A stretch of DNA of 64,000 nt from Sulfuritalea sp. GTDB lineage: Bacteria > Pseudomonadota > Gammaproteobacteria > Burkholderiales > Rhodocyclaceae. The position numbers were made by a program, and so were the translations under genes. The notes under the pieces are model-generated. The model did no database searches, was not told where the DNA came from, and saw nothing but the letters and a program-made list of their open reading frames with translations. Shown here piece by piece: positions 7,249 through 19,516 of the stretch. How positions within the stretch are numbered: position 1 is the stretch's first letter; every line of letters starts with the position of its first letter. The stretch spans positions 124,001-188,000 of the forward strand of contig JALNYT010000002.1 of NCBI GenBank assembly GCA_023229685.1, given 5' to 3'.

Positions 7249-9263
7249 GCAACGCCTACCCGCATCTGCTGGCCCCACTGGACCTGGGCTTCACCACGCT
7301 GAAGAACCGCGTCCTGATGGGCTCGATGCATACCGGCCTGGAGGACATCGGCAACAGCCACGACCGCATGGCAGCCTTCTATGCCGCGCGCGCCAAGGGC
7401 GGCGTCGGCCTCATCGTCACCGGCGGCTTCGCCCCCAACCAGGACAGCATCGTGATGCAGGGAGCATCGATCCTCGACAACGAGATCGAAGCCGCCAAGC
7501 ACCGCGTCATCACCGAAGCGGTGCATGCCAACGGCGGCAAGATCTGCGTGCAGATCCTGCACACCGGCCGCTATGCCTACACCAAGCGCCCCGTCGCCCC
7601 TTCCGCGCTCAAGGCGCCGATCAATCCGTCGACGCCGCACGCCCTCACCGAGGAAGAAATCGTCAAGACCATCGCCGACTACGCCCAGTGCGCGGCGATG
7701 TGCCAGTTCGCCGGCTACGACGGCGTCGAGATCATGGGCTCCGAGGGCTACCTGATCAACGAATTCATCGCGCCGCAGACCAATCACCGCGACGACCGCT
7801 GGGGCGGCAGCTTCGAGAACCGCATCCGCTTCGGCCTCGAAACGATCCGCGCCGTGCGCGCCCGCGTCGGCGCCAATTTCATCATCATCTTCCGCCTCTC
7901 GATGCTCGACCTGGTCGAGGGCGGCAGCACCTGGGACGAAGTCGTGGCGATGGCCAAGGAAGTCGAGAAGGCCGGTGCCACGATCATCAACACCGGTGTC
8001 GGCTGGCACGAGGCGCGCATCCCGACCATCATGACCAGCGTGCCGCGCGCCGCCTACACCTGGGTCACGCGACGCATGATGGGACAGGTCAAGATCCCGC
8101 TGATCACCACCAACCGCATCAACGACCCGCAGGTCGCCGAGGACGTCATCGCCCGCGGCGACGCCGACATGGTCTCGATGGCGCGGCCCTTCCTCGCCGA
8201 TGCCGAGTTCGTCAACAAGGCCGCCGCCGGCCGTGCTGACGCGATCAACACCTGCATCGCCTGCAACCAGGCCTGCCTCGACCACATCTTCTCGCGCCAG
8301 CTGTGTTCCTGCCTGGTCAATCCCTTCGCCTGCCACGAACTCGACGTCACCGTCGAACCTGCCGCCGCGCCGAAACGCGTCGCGGTGGTGGGAGCCGGCC
8401 CCGCCGGAATGGCCGCCGCGACGCAACTGGCCGAGCGCGGCCATCGCGTCAGCCTGTTCGATTCCGCCGCCGAAATCGGCGGCCAGTTCAACCTGGCGCG
8501 GCGCATTCCGGGCAAGGAAGAGTTCGGCGAAACCCTGCGCTACTTCGGCACGCGCCTGAAGGAATTGAAGGTCGACCTGCAGTTGAATCGCCGTGCCACC
8601 AGCGCCGACTTTCAGGGCTACGACCACGTCGTCGTCGCCACCGGCATCGTGCCGCGCACGCCGGCGATTCCCGGCATCGACCACGCCAAGGTCACCAGCT
8701 ACATCGACCTCATCGAAGGCCGCAAGCAGGCCGGCAAGAAGGTCGCGATCATCGGCGCCGGCGGCATCGGCTTCGACGTCGCCGAACTGCTGACCAATGC
8801 CGAAGCCCACGGCGACTCGATCGACACCTACCGCAAGGAATGGGGCATCGATCCCGAGTACAAGGACAACCGCGGCGGCCTGGCGGCACCGCAAATGCCG
8901 GCCACGCTGCGCGAAGTCTGGCTGCTGCAGCGCAAGGCCACCAAGGTCGGCGACGGCCTGGCCAAGACCACCGGTTGGGCGCGCCGCCTGCTGCTGCAAA
9001 AGCGCGGCGTGCATATGCAGGGCGGGGTCGAGTACCTGAAGATCGACGACGCCGGCCTGCACATCGCGATCGACGGCAAGCCCAGCGTCCTCGCAGTCGA
9101 TACCATCGTCATCTGCGCCGGCCAGGAGCCGCGCCGCGAACTGGTCGCCGGACTCACCGCCGCCGGCATCGAGCACACCCTGATCGGCGGCGCCGATGTC
9201 GCCGTCGAGCTCGACGCCAAGCGGGCGATCTGGCAGGCGACCGAGTTCGCGGTGGAGTATTGA
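7245..9263 (+). CDS. NADPH-dependent 2,4-dienoyl-CoA reductase-type FeS flavoenzyme
   Basis: The 672-aa protein has the FadH architecture. An N-terminal Old Yellow Enzyme-like FMN barrel (about residues 1-340) is followed by a 4Fe-4S cysteine cluster (CIACNQACLDHIFSRQLCSC region, then NPFAC), a Rossmann FAD site VAVVGAGPAGMAAA and an NADPH site VAIIGAGGIGFDVAELL. Such enzymes reduce unsaturated fatty acyl-CoAs; relatives act on other enoates, so the exact substrate is uncertain. The ATG at 7245 overlaps the padR stop and a purine-rich GGAGAA lies upstream. The regulator is cotranscribed. Confidence 0.9.
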   Translation: MSNAYPHLLAPLDLGFTTLKNRVLMGSMHTGLEDIGNSHDRMAAFYAARAKGGVGLIVTGGFAPNQDSIVMQGASILDNEIEAAKHRVITEAVHANGGKICVQILHTGRYAYTKRPVAPSALKAPINPSTPHALTEEEIVKTIADYAQCAAMCQFAGYDGVEIMGSEGYLINEFIAPQTNHRDDRWGGSFENRIRFGLETIRAVRARVGANFIIIFRLSMLDLVEGGSTWDEVVAMAKEVEKAGATIINTGVGWHEARIPTIMTSVPRAAYTWVTRRMMGQVKIPLITTNRINDPQVAEDVIARGDADMVSMARPFLADAEFVNKAAAGRADAINTCIACNQACLDHIFSRQLCSCLVNPFACHELDVTVEPAAAPKRVAVVGAGPAGMAAATQLAERGHRVSLFDSAAEIGGQFNLARRIPGKEEFGETLRYFGTRLKELKVDLQLNRRATSADFQGYDHVVVATGIVPRTPAIPGIDHAKVTSYIDLIEGRKQAGKKVAIIGAGGIGFDVAELLTNAEAHGDSIDTYRKEWGIDPEYKDNRGGLAAPQMPATLREVWLLQRKATKVGDGLAKTTGWARRLLLQKRGVHMQGGVEYLKIDDAGLHIAIDGKPSVLAVDTIVICAGQEPRRELVAGLTAAGIEHTLIGGADVAVELDAKRAIWQATEFAVEY

Positions 9264-9275
9264 CTGAAAACCTTT

Positions 9276-9364
9276 AGCCACAGAGGTCACAGAGGACACA
9301 GAGAAAGACAGAGAACCAAAGTCGTGCCTTGCTTTTCTCTGTGTCCTCTGTGACCTCTGTGGCT
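9276..9364. repeat. CACAGAGG-type inverted repeat, copy 1
   Basis: The arm AGCCACAGAGGTCACAGAGG (from 9276) is repeated as its exact complement ending at 9364, with a short central spacer. It fills the gap between two convergent genes and could form a long hairpin acting as a bidirectional terminator. Related copies lie at 20092-20258, 32373-32493 and 54322-54450. Confidence 0.9.
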
Positions 9365-9390
9365 TGAATTTCGGTTTTTTACTCAGACGC

Positions 9391-10485
9391 TCAAGTGAGG
9401 AACCCGCTCCACGGCCCCGGCGCGTGGAGCGGCAGGGGTTCGTAGCCGGGCAGTGCAATCAGGCGCTGGCGGAAGGTGTTGCCTTGCAGGCGCGCGAGGA
9501 AAGCCTTGCCCTCCGGACTGCCGGCGGTGGTGGAGCGCATGACAAAGCCGTAACGTTCCCATAGCAGCGGAACGAAACCGAGGTCGTAGCGTGCCGCCGC
9601 CGCCTCGATGCCGAAGCCCACGTCGGCCTGTCCGCCGGCGACCGTGGCGGCGATGGCCTCGTGGGTGAATTCCTCGTGGGCGTAACCGTCGATGCTCTCC
9701 GGCCGCAAGCCGTTGGCCGCCAGCAACTGGTCGATCAGGCTGCGGGTGCCCGATCCGCGCTGGCGGTTCACCATGCGCAGGCCGCGCTTCGAAGCATCGG
9801 CCAGGGTTTGCAGCCGGTGCGGATTGCCGCGCGCCACAATCAGGCCCTGGCAGCGCCGCATCAGCGGCAGGCAGACGTGCAGCGACGGCTTCAGCCAGCG
9901 TCCGAGCCAGGTCGACAATTGTTCCGCGGTCCAGCTTTCCGGCACATGAAAACCGGCGACGTCGCACTCGTCGCGCCCCAGGCTCGCCAGGGCCTCCTCG
10001 CTGCCGCGCCAGTACAAATCGAAGCTGATGCGGCGGCCATGTTCGACCCAGTCGGCCAATACCAGATCGTGGCTGGCCGCCAGCCGCAAGCGTTCCGGCA
10101 CGGCCCGCACCACCGGTGCCAGCAATTCCTCCAGGCGGCGTTGCCACGGCGCGTGCACCGCGTCGAGGGCAACGCGTGCGGCCGCATCGAGCTGCACCAG
10201 GGCCGCGCCGAATTCGGTCAGCCGGGTGCCGCGGCCGCGCTCCATGATCACCAGCGCCGCGCCCAGGGCCTGCTCGCAGTCGCGCAACAAGCCCCACGCC
10301 GAGCGATAGGACATCCCGGCCAACCGCGCCGCATTGCCCAGGGCGCCCTCCGCCTCCAGCGCGGTGAGCAGGGCCAGCAGGCGGCTGGTATCGACGTCGC
10401 CCAGCAGCGGCCCGAAATCCCACGCCCAGCGCAAACGGGGTAGTGATGCATCCAGTTGACGCGGTGTTGTTGCAAAAGCCGACAT
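9391..10485 (-). CDS. ModE-like HTH regulator with a periplasmic-binding-protein-type sensor domain
   Basis: The 364-aa product has an N-terminal ModE/LysR-like winged helix (ALLTALEAEGALGNAARLAGMSYRSAWGLLRDCEQALGAALV). After this comes a COG1910-type substrate-binding domain (RLAASHDLVLADWVEH... RQRGSGTRSLIDQLLAANGL... AHEEFTHEAIAATVAGGQADVGFGIEAAA). It lacks the TOBE domains of classical ModE. It is divergent from tupBCA, so it most likely senses tungstate or molybdate and controls the transporter. The start at 10485 (MSAFATTPRQLD) is chosen because upstream codons run into the divergent promoter. Confidence 0.85.
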   Translation of the reverse strand: MSAFATTPRQLDASLPRLRWAWDFGPLLGDVDTSRLLALLTALEAEGALGNAARLAGMSYRSAWGLLRDCEQALGAALVIMERGRGTRLTEFGAALVQLDAAARVALDAVHAPWQRRLEELLAPVVRAVPERLRLAASHDLVLADWVEHGRRISFDLYWRGSEEALASLGRDECDVAGFHVPESWTAEQLSTWLGRWLKPSLHVCLPLMRRCQGLIVARGNPHRLQTLADASKRGLRMVNRQRGSGTRSLIDQLLAANGLRPESIDGYAHEEFTHEAIAATVAGGQADVGFGIEAAAARYDLGFVPLLWERYGFVMRSTTAGSPEGKAFLARLQGNTFRQRLIALPGYEPLPLHAPGPWSGFLT

Positions 10486-10525
10486 ATTCAGTCCTTTGTT
10501 TCCATAGCTTACCCTTCCCGGCCCA

Positions 10526-10543
10526 TATGTAGCACGCTGCATA
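10526..10543. promoter_or_regulatory. Candidate operator of the tungstate regulator
   Basis: Near-perfect dyad TATGTAGC-AC-GCTGCATA (7 of 8 pairs) lies midway in the 74-bp divergent gap between the ModE-like regulator and tupB. Position and symmetry suggest a binding site for the regulator; this is inference. Confidence 0.5.
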
Positions 10544-10559
10544 GATCGCATATTCCTTG

Positions 10560-11264
10560 ATGCATGAGTTCAACGAACCCCTGGTGACCGCCTGGCAGCT
10601 TGTTGCCGGCGCCGACGCCCGCCTCGCCGACATCGTCCTGCTCAGCCTGCGCGTCAGCCTGACCGCGACGCTGATCGCCTGTGTCGCCGGCATGCCGATC
10701 GGTGCCCTGTTGGCGGTCGGCCGCTTTCCGGGACGGCGCACGCTGATCGTGCTGTTCAACGGCCTCATGGGATTGCCGCCGGTGGTGGTGGGCCTGCTGA
10801 TCTATCTGCTGCTGTCGCGCGCCGGGCCGCTGGGGCAGTTCGGCCTGCTGTTTTCGCCGAGCGCCATGGTCATCGCGCAGGCCGTGCTGGTGACGCCGAT
10901 TGTGGCGGCGCTGACCCGGCAGGTGATCGCCGATGAGTGGACCGAGTACCGCGAGCAATTGCGTTCGCTCGGCGCCAGTCGCAGCCGCGCCGCCGCCACC
11001 CTGCTCTGGGACGGCCGCTTCTCGCTGCTGACGTCGGCACTGGCCGGCTTCGGCCGCGCCATTGCCGAAGTCGGCGCGGTGATGATCGTCGGCGGCAACA
11101 TCGACGGCGTGACGCGCGTCATGACCACCACCATCGCGCTGGAAACCAGCAAGGGCGATCTGCCGCTGGCTCTGGCGCTGGGCTTCATCCTGATCGCCGT
11201 CGTGCTGGCGCTCAATGCGGTGGCCTATGCCCTGCGCGGCTGGGCCGAGAGGCACTGGGGGTGA
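10560..11264 (+). CDS. tupB: Tungstate ABC transporter permease TupB
   Basis: The 234-aa inner-membrane permease has about five to six hydrophobic segments. The EAA-like loop ADEWTEYREQLRSLGASRSRAAATLLW is followed by GFGRAIAEVGAVMIVGGNIDGVTRVMTTTIALETSKGD, which is characteristic of TupB/WtpB-like permeases. A TTG at 10557 directly precedes the ATG at 10560; the ATG is used. Its TGA overlaps the tupC GTG. Family relatives import tungstate with high selectivity over molybdate, but specificity is not provable from sequence alone. Confidence 0.9.
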   Translation: MHEFNEPLVTAWQLVAGADARLADIVLLSLRVSLTATLIACVAGMPIGALLAVGRFPGRRTLIVLFNGLMGLPPVVVGLLIYLLLSRAGPLGQFGLLFSPSAMVIAQAVLVTPIVAALTRQVIADEWTEYREQLRSLGASRSRAAATLLWDGRFSLLTSALAGFGRAIAEVGAVMIVGGNIDGVTRVMTTTIALETSKGDLPLALALGFILIAVVLALNAVAYALRGWAERHWG

Positions 11265-11950
11265 GCGCCGCCTGGCTTGCCGTCGATCGTCTGAGCCTGA
11301 CCGAGGGCAGTACACGCATCATCGACGACGTGTCGCTGCAACTGGACGCCCAGCGCACCGTCGTCCTCGGCCCCAACGGCGCCGGCAAGAGCACGCTGCT
11401 GCGCCTGATCCACGGCCTGCTGCATCCCACGGGTGGCAGCCTGCGCTGGCCGCAGGCGCTGACCCAGGCCATGGTCTTCCAGCGCCCGGTGATGTTGCGC
11501 ACCACGGCGCTGGCCAACGTGATCTACGGCCTCAAGCTCAAGGGCTACCCGGCGGCGGAATGCGAACGGCGCGCGCGCGCGGCACTGGCGCACGTCGACC
11601 TCGAAGCACTGGCGAAACGTCCGGCGCGACTCCTTTCGGGCGGCGAGCAGCAGCGCGTGGCGCTGGCCCGCGCCTGGGCTCTCGAACCCGAACTGCTGAT
11701 TCTCGACGAGCCGACCGCCAGCCTCGATCCCGCCAGCAGCCGCGAAGTGGAACGCATCATCAAGGCCATCGCCGCCAGCGGCGCCCGCATCCTGATGACC
11801 ACCCACAACCTCGGCCAGGCGCGGCGCATCGGCGAGGAGATCGTCTTCATCGACCGTGGCCGCATTGTCGAACAGACCCCGGTCGAGCAATTTTTCACCC
11901 AGCCGCAGACCGAAGCGGCACAACGCTTTCTAAAGGAGGAAATCCCATGA
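11261..11950 (+). CDS. tupC: Tungstate ABC transporter ATP-binding protein TupC
   Basis: The 229-aa ATPase has Walker A LGPNGAGKSTLLRL, the signature LLSGGEQQRVALARAWAL, Walker B LLILDEPTASLDPAS and the H-loop in MTTHNLGQARRIG. The GTG at 11261 overlaps the tupB TGA (GTGA), and its own TGA overlaps the tupA ATG, so the three genes are tightly coupled. Confidence 0.92.
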   Translation: MSAAWLAVDRLSLTEGSTRIIDDVSLQLDAQRTVVLGPNGAGKSTLLRLIHGLLHPTGGSLRWPQALTQAMVFQRPVMLRTTALANVIYGLKLKGYPAAECERRARAALAHVDLEALAKRPARLLSGGEQQRVALARAWALEPELLILDEPTASLDPASSREVERIIKAIAASGARILMTTHNLGQARRIGEEIVFIDRGRIVEQTPVEQFFTQPQTEAAQRFLKEEIP

Positions 11951-12768
11951 TCACCCGTCGCCTGTTCTGTTCCGCCCTCGCCGCCATCGGCGTGCTGGCT
12001 GCCACGGCAAGCCATGCCGAGGAGCGCTTCATCACCGTCGCATCGACCACCTCGACCGAGCAGTCCGGACTCTTCGGCCACCTGCTGCCGATTTTCGAAA
12101 AGACCAGCGGCATCAAGGTGCGCGTCGTCGCCATGGGCACCGGCCAGGCGCTCGACATGGCGCGCCGCGGCGATGCCGATGTCGTCTTTGTCCATGACAA
12201 GGCCGCCGAAGAGAAATTCATCGGCGAAGGCTTCGGCGTCAAGCGTCAGGAAGTCATGTACAACGACTTCGTCGTCATCGGCCCCAAGGCCGACCCGGCC
12301 AAGGCCGCGGGCAAGGACATTCTCGAAGGCCTGCGCCGCATCGAGGCCGCCAAGGCGCCCTTCGTTTCGCGCGGCGACAAGAGCGGCACCCACGCCGCCG
12401 AGCTGCGCTACTGGAAGCTGGCCGGCGTCGATCTCGACAAGGCGAAGGGTGCCTGGTATCGCGACACCGGTTCCGGCATGGGCCCGGCGCTCAACACCGC
12501 CTCCTCGATGAACGCCTACATCCTCGCCGACCGCGGCACCTGGCTCAACTTCAAGAATCGTGGCGATCTGGGCATCATCGTCGAGGGCGACAAGCGGCTG
12601 TTCAACCAGTACGGCGTGATCCTGGTCAACCCGGCGAAGCATCCCCACGTCAAGGTCGCGGACGGCCAGAAGTTCATCGACTGGGTGGTTTCCGCCGACG
12701 GCCAGAAGGTGATTGCCGACTACAAGATCGGCGGCGAACAATTGTTCTTCCCCAATGCTCAGCGCTAA
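11947..12768 (+). CDS. tupA: Tungstate-binding periplasmic protein TupA
   Basis: The 273-aa protein has a signal peptide (MITRRLFCSALAAIGVLAATASHA). The mature start is ITVASTTSTEQSGLFGHLLPIFEKTSGIKVRVVAMGTGQALDMARRGDADVVFVH, the characteristic TupA oxyanion-binding segment (TTSTEQSG) and hinge region. FVSRGDKSGTH contributes the second lobe of the oxyanion pocket in this family. AAAGGAGG at 11933-11940 is a strong Shine-Dalgarno sequence, suggesting high expression relative to the membrane components. Confidence 0.92.
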   Translation: MITRRLFCSALAAIGVLAATASHAEERFITVASTTSTEQSGLFGHLLPIFEKTSGIKVRVVAMGTGQALDMARRGDADVVFVHDKAAEEKFIGEGFGVKRQEVMYNDFVVIGPKADPAKAAGKDILEGLRRIEAAKAPFVSRGDKSGTHAAELRYWKLAGVDLDKAKGAWYRDTGSGMGPALNTASSMNAYILADRGTWLNFKNRGDLGIIVEGDKRLFNQYGVILVNPAKHPHVKVADGQKFIDWVVSADGQKVIADYKIGGEQLFFPNAQR

Positions 12769-12781
12769 CAAAGGAACCGCC

Positions 12782-13636
12782 ATGCATCGTTCGCTACTCA
12801 AACTCGCGGCCGTCGCCGTGCTGGGTCTATCCCTGCCGGCGCTGGCCGCCGACGAAACCGGAGCCACCTATGGCAACGGCAAGAACCGCTTTGCGCTGGC
12901 TACCGGCAGCCCCGGCGAACTCGGGCTGCTCAAGCTGCTGGCCGAGGAATTCGCCCGGCGTGCCGATGCGCAGATGGTCTGGGTCAAGGCCGGCACCGGG
13001 CAATCGCTGAAACTGCTGGAGGCAAGGAAGGTCGACATGGCCATGGTGCACGCGCCGGCGCAGGTCGATAAAGCCGTGAAGGACGGCTGGGCCACGGGCA
13101 AGACGCTGATCGGTTCCAACGAGTTCTACATCGTCGGGCCGAAAAGCGATCCGGCCGCCATCGCCAAGGCCGCCAGCGCCGCCGACGCCTACCAGCGCAT
13201 CGCCAAGACAGGCGCCCGCTTCGTTTCGCGCGGCGACAATTCCGGCACGCACCAGAAGGAAATGCAGATCTGGCAGAAGGCGAACATCCAGCCGGCCGGC
13301 GCCTGGTACATCGTGACCAAGGACTTCATGACCGCCAGCCTCAAGCGGGCCAATGCCGAGGGCGCCTATTTCATGAGCGACTCCTCGACCTGGATCATGG
13401 AAAAGAACGTCGCACCGGATCTGGTGATTCTCTATCGCGGCGACAAGTTTCTGGTCAACACCTACCACGCCCTGACCGCGCCGCCGGGTGCCACGCTGGG
13501 GCGCGATACGGCCGAGAAGTTCGTCGCCTTCGTCGCTTCGCTGGACGGGCAGAAGATCATCGGCGCCTATGGCCGCGATCGTTTCGGCGAGAGCCTGTAC
13601 AACGACGAGCCCTACGCCCGCCAGTACGACAAGTAA
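12782..13636 (+). CDS. Second TupA-like periplasmic binding protein
   Basis: The 284-aa protein has a signal peptide (MHRSLLKLAAVAVLGLSLPALAA). Its body is diverged from tupA but shares FVSRGDNSGTHQKEMQIW with it. In place of the TTST loop it has ALATGSPGELGLLKLLAEEFARRADAQMVWVKAGTGQSLKLLEARKVDMAMVHAP. It is the last gene of the tup operon, 13 bp after tupA. The duplicated binding protein may broaden ligand range (for example molybdate, sulfate or another oxyanion) or raise affinity. The ligand is not determinable here. Confidence 0.82.
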   Translation: MHRSLLKLAAVAVLGLSLPALAADETGATYGNGKNRFALATGSPGELGLLKLLAEEFARRADAQMVWVKAGTGQSLKLLEARKVDMAMVHAPAQVDKAVKDGWATGKTLIGSNEFYIVGPKSDPAAIAKAASAADAYQRIAKTGARFVSRGDNSGTHQKEMQIWQKANIQPAGAWYIVTKDFMTASLKRANAEGAYFMSDSSTWIMEKNVAPDLVILYRGDKFLVNTYHALTAPPGATLGRDTAEKFVAFVASLDGQKIIGAYGRDRFGESLYNDEPYARQYDK

Positions 13637-13642
13637 CACAAC

Positions 13643-13677
13643 CCGACCATCATCAACACCGTTCGTGTGATGGTCGG
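13643..13677. terminator. Hairpin between the tup operon and the convergent ParE gene
   Basis: The inverted repeat CCGACCATCA (13643-13652) and its complement (13668-13677) flank an inner CAC/GTG pairing. There is no T-run on the plus strand. It is placed where both convergent units would terminate. Confidence 0.5.
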
Positions 13678-13687
13678 AGTGGCCGGC

Positions 13688-13708
13688 GTGTGGTCAGCGC
13701 CGACTTCT
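13688..13708 (+). repeat. Dispersed CGCCAGCGCCGACT-type motif, intergenic/ParE end
   Basis: The segment contains GTCAGCGCCGACTTCT and lies just past the stop codon of the minus-strand ParE-like gene. It matches the motif found at about a dozen places in the window (see findings). Confidence 0.55.
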
Positions 13709-13997
13709 ATTGGCGCTCTCGCCAATACTCCGGGTGACGGCGCAGGTGCATCACAGCAAGTATGTGAATCGACGGGCCTCGTGGCGCGTAGAGAACACCA
13801 TAGGGAAACCGATTGGCCAGTACCCGTCGAATCTCGCCATCGACCAGTGGCCACGCGAGCGGCATTGCCAGGGCGCGCTGGATCGCAGCATGAATTTCGG
13901 CGGCAAAGTCCGCGCCTAATCCGGTGGATCGTTCCTCATACCAATCCACGGCGGCAAGAAACTCGGTTTCCGCCTCCGGATGAAACTGAAAACTCAT
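13707..13997 (-). CDS. ParE/RelE-superfamily toxin
   Basis: The 96-aa product has the ParE/RelE fold signature: FHPEAETEFLAAVDWYEERSTGLGADFAAEIHAAIQRA, then RRVLANRFPYGVLYA and VMHLRRHPEYWRER. ParE toxins poison DNA gyrase and RelE toxins cleave mRNA; sequence alone does not decide. The gene overlaps the upstream antitoxin by 4 bp and they are read in the order antitoxin then toxin. The pair borders the large restriction-methylation gene, suggesting stabilisation of a defence island. Confidence 0.88.
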   Translation of the reverse strand: MSFQFHPEAETEFLAAVDWYEERSTGLGADFAAEIHAAIQRALAMPLAWPLVDGEIRRVLANRFPYGVLYAPRGPSIHILAVMHLRRHPEYWRERQ

Positions 13998-14218
13998 TGC
14001 CCGAGACGGCGGCGTACTCGCTCGAACACTTCATCGCCGGGAACGGCTTTGATTCGGCCGGAATCCAAATCGTCGAGTCGCCGGCGGGCGGTCACAAGCC
14101 ATGCCGCCGCCGCCGAGTCATCTATCGGGTTCAAGGTCTGCAACAAGGAATCGACCAGCCGGGCACGTTCCTCCAGGGGCAAGGATGCGGCTTCGTTCAT
14201 CAGGTCGGCGGTCTTCAT
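13994..14218 (-). CDS. Addiction-module antitoxin (TIGR02574-like)
   Basis: The 74-aa protein has the helical LPLEERARLVDSLLQTL segment and the C-terminal WLVTARRRLDDLDSGRIKAVPGDEVFERVRRRL segment typical of short antitoxins paired with ParE/RelE-like toxins. It lies directly upstream of, and overlapping, the toxin gene. It probably represses its own promoter in the 33-bp gap after the minus-strand restriction-methylation gene. Confidence 0.85.
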   Translation of the reverse strand: MKTADLMNEAASLPLEERARLVDSLLQTLNPIDDSAAAAWLVTARRRLDDLDSGRIKAVPGDEVFERVRRRLGQ

Positions 14219-14251
14219 GGCTCTGACTCCTTGCTAAAACAGGATGCAAGC

Positions 14252-17713
<3,462 letters not shown>

Positions 17714-17884
17714 CTTTGAGGGCGCGGAATATGCCAAATACTAGCATGGCGCCATATTGGCAACAGTGCGCCAACAGCGCGCCGACGCCTTGGCGGAGTG
17801 AGGCCGGACGAGACTTTTACCCCTGCGACCAAGTAGAATACGGCCCTCGCCGAATTCCCCGGCGCCTCTTCCGGTTGCATCCCC

Positions 17885-19516
17885 ATGCTCGTCGCATCAA
17901 ACGTCACCATTCAGTTCGGCGCCAAGCCGCTTTTCGAAAACGTCTCGGTCAAGTTCGGCGAGGGCAACCGCTATGGCCTGATCGGCGCCAACGGCTCGGG
18001 CAAGACCACCTTCATGAAGATCCTGGCCGGCGTGCTGGAGTCTTCGGCCGGCAACGTCTCGCTCGATCCCGGCGAGCGCATGGCCTACCTGAAGCAGGAC
18101 CAGTTCGGCTACGAGAGCGTGCGGGTGCTCGACGTGGTGATGATGGGCCACGCCGACATGTGGGCCTGCATGTCCGAGCGCGATGCGATCTACGCCAACC
18201 CGGATTCGACCGAAGACGATTACATGCGCGCCGCCAACCTGGAATCGCATTTCGCCGAGTTCGACGGCTACACGGCCGAATCGCGCGCCGGCGAGCTGCT
18301 GCTGGGCGCCGGCATCCCGATCGAAAAGCACAACGGGCCGATGAGCGAAGTGGCGCCGGGCTGGAAGCTGCGCGTGCTGCTGGTGCAGGCGCTGTTCGCC
18401 AACCCGGACATCCTGCTGCTCGACGAGCCGACCAACAACCTCGACATCAACACCATCCGCTGGCTGGAGGACATCCTCAACGAGCGCGAGAGCACCATGA
18501 TCATCATCTCGCACGACCGGCACTTCCTGAACCAGGTGTGCACCCACATGGCGGATCTGGACTACGGCACGATCAAGGTCTACGGCGGCAATTACGACGA
18601 TTTCATGGAAGCCTCGACCGTCGCGCGCGAGCGCCAGGTCTCGGCCAACGCCAAGGCCAAGGAGCGCGTCGCCGACCTGCAGGGCTTCGTCCGCCGCTTC
18701 TCGGCCAACAAGTCGAAGGCGCGCCAGGCCACCAGCCGCCTCAAGCTGATCGAGAAGATCCGGCCGGAAGACATCAAGCCTTCGTCGCGCCAGTATCCGT
18801 GGATCCGCTTCGACTACGACGAGAAGGAAAAGCTGCACCGCCTGGCCTGCGAAATCGAGAAGCTTGGCTTCGGCTACGAGCCGAAGGTGCCGATCATCAA
18901 GTCCTTCTCGACCAGCATCGAAGCCGGCGACAAGGTTGCCATCATCGGCGAGAACGGCGTCGGCAAGACCACCCTGCTGCGCCTGCTGGCCGGCGAAAAG
19001 CTGGGCGGCCTGACGCCGCAGGGCGGCAAGGTGAAATGGGCGGAGAAGGCCCGCCCCGGCGTCTTCGCCCAGGACCACGCCGCCGAGTTCGCCGACAAGA
19101 CGCCGCTCACCGAGTGGATCGTGCAGTGGGTGCGCGCCGGCGGCTACGAGGGCGGCGACGTCGAAACCCTGGTGCGCGGCACCTTGGGCCGGCTGCTGTT
19201 CTCCGGCGACGAGGCGAAGAAGCCGGTGAATGTGATTTCCGGCGGCGAGCAGGGCCGCATGCTGTTCGGCAAGCTGATGCTGCTGCGGAACAACGTGCTG
19301 CTGATGGACGAGCCGACCAATCACCTCGACATGGAATCGATCGAATCGCTCAACAGCGCGCTGGAGAAGTACCCCGGCACGCTGATCTTCGTCTCGCACG
19401 ACCGCGAGTTCGTTTCGTCGCTGGCGACGCGCATCATCGACATCAAGCCGGACCGGACCATCATCGACTATCGCGGCAGCTACGAGGAATATCTGGCCAA
19501 CCAGGGCCTGGCATGA
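17885..19516 (+). CDS. ybiT: ABC-F family ATPase, YbiT type
   Basis: The 543-aa protein has two fused nucleotide-binding domains without membrane segments: Walker A GANGSGKTTF and GENGVGKTTL, and Walker B LLLDEPTNNLD and LLMDEPTNHLD. The first signature is the divergent MSEVAPGWKLRVLL characteristic of YbiT, the second is VISGGEQGRM. Between them is an ABC-F linker (about residues 240-330) that in this family reaches the ribosomal E/P site. ABC-F proteins are translation factors; the exact role of YbiT is not established. The downstream acyltransferase overlaps by 4 bp. Confidence 0.93.
   Translation: MLVASNVTIQFGAKPLFENVSVKFGEGNRYGLIGANGSGKTTFMKILAGVLESSAGNVSLDPGERMAYLKQDQFGYESVRVLDVVMMGHADMWACMSERDAIYANPDSTEDDYMRAANLESHFAEFDGYTAESRAGELLLGAGIPIEKHNGPMSEVAPGWKLRVLLVQALFANPDILLLDEPTNNLDINTIRWLEDILNERESTMIIISHDRHFLNQVCTHMADLDYGTIKVYGGNYDDFMEASTVARERQVSANAKAKERVADLQGFVRRFSANKSKARQATSRLKLIEKIRPEDIKPSSRQYPWIRFDYDEKEKLHRLACEIEKLGFGYEPKVPIIKSFSTSIEAGDKVAIIGENGVGKTTLLRLLAGEKLGGLTPQGGKVKWAEKARPGVFAQDHAAEFADKTPLTEWIVQWVRAGGYEGGDVETLVRGTLGRLLFSGDEAKKPVNVISGGEQGRMLFGKLMLLRNNVLLMDEPTNHLDMESIESLNSALEKYPGTLIFVSHDREFVSSLATRIIDIKPDRTIIDYRGSYEEYLANQGLA

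Noticed and set aside
9276..9364. CACAGAG tandem pattern as a CRISPR-like array
   Set aside because: The units are inverted arms of one hairpin, without regularly spaced repeats and unique spacers; no cas genes.
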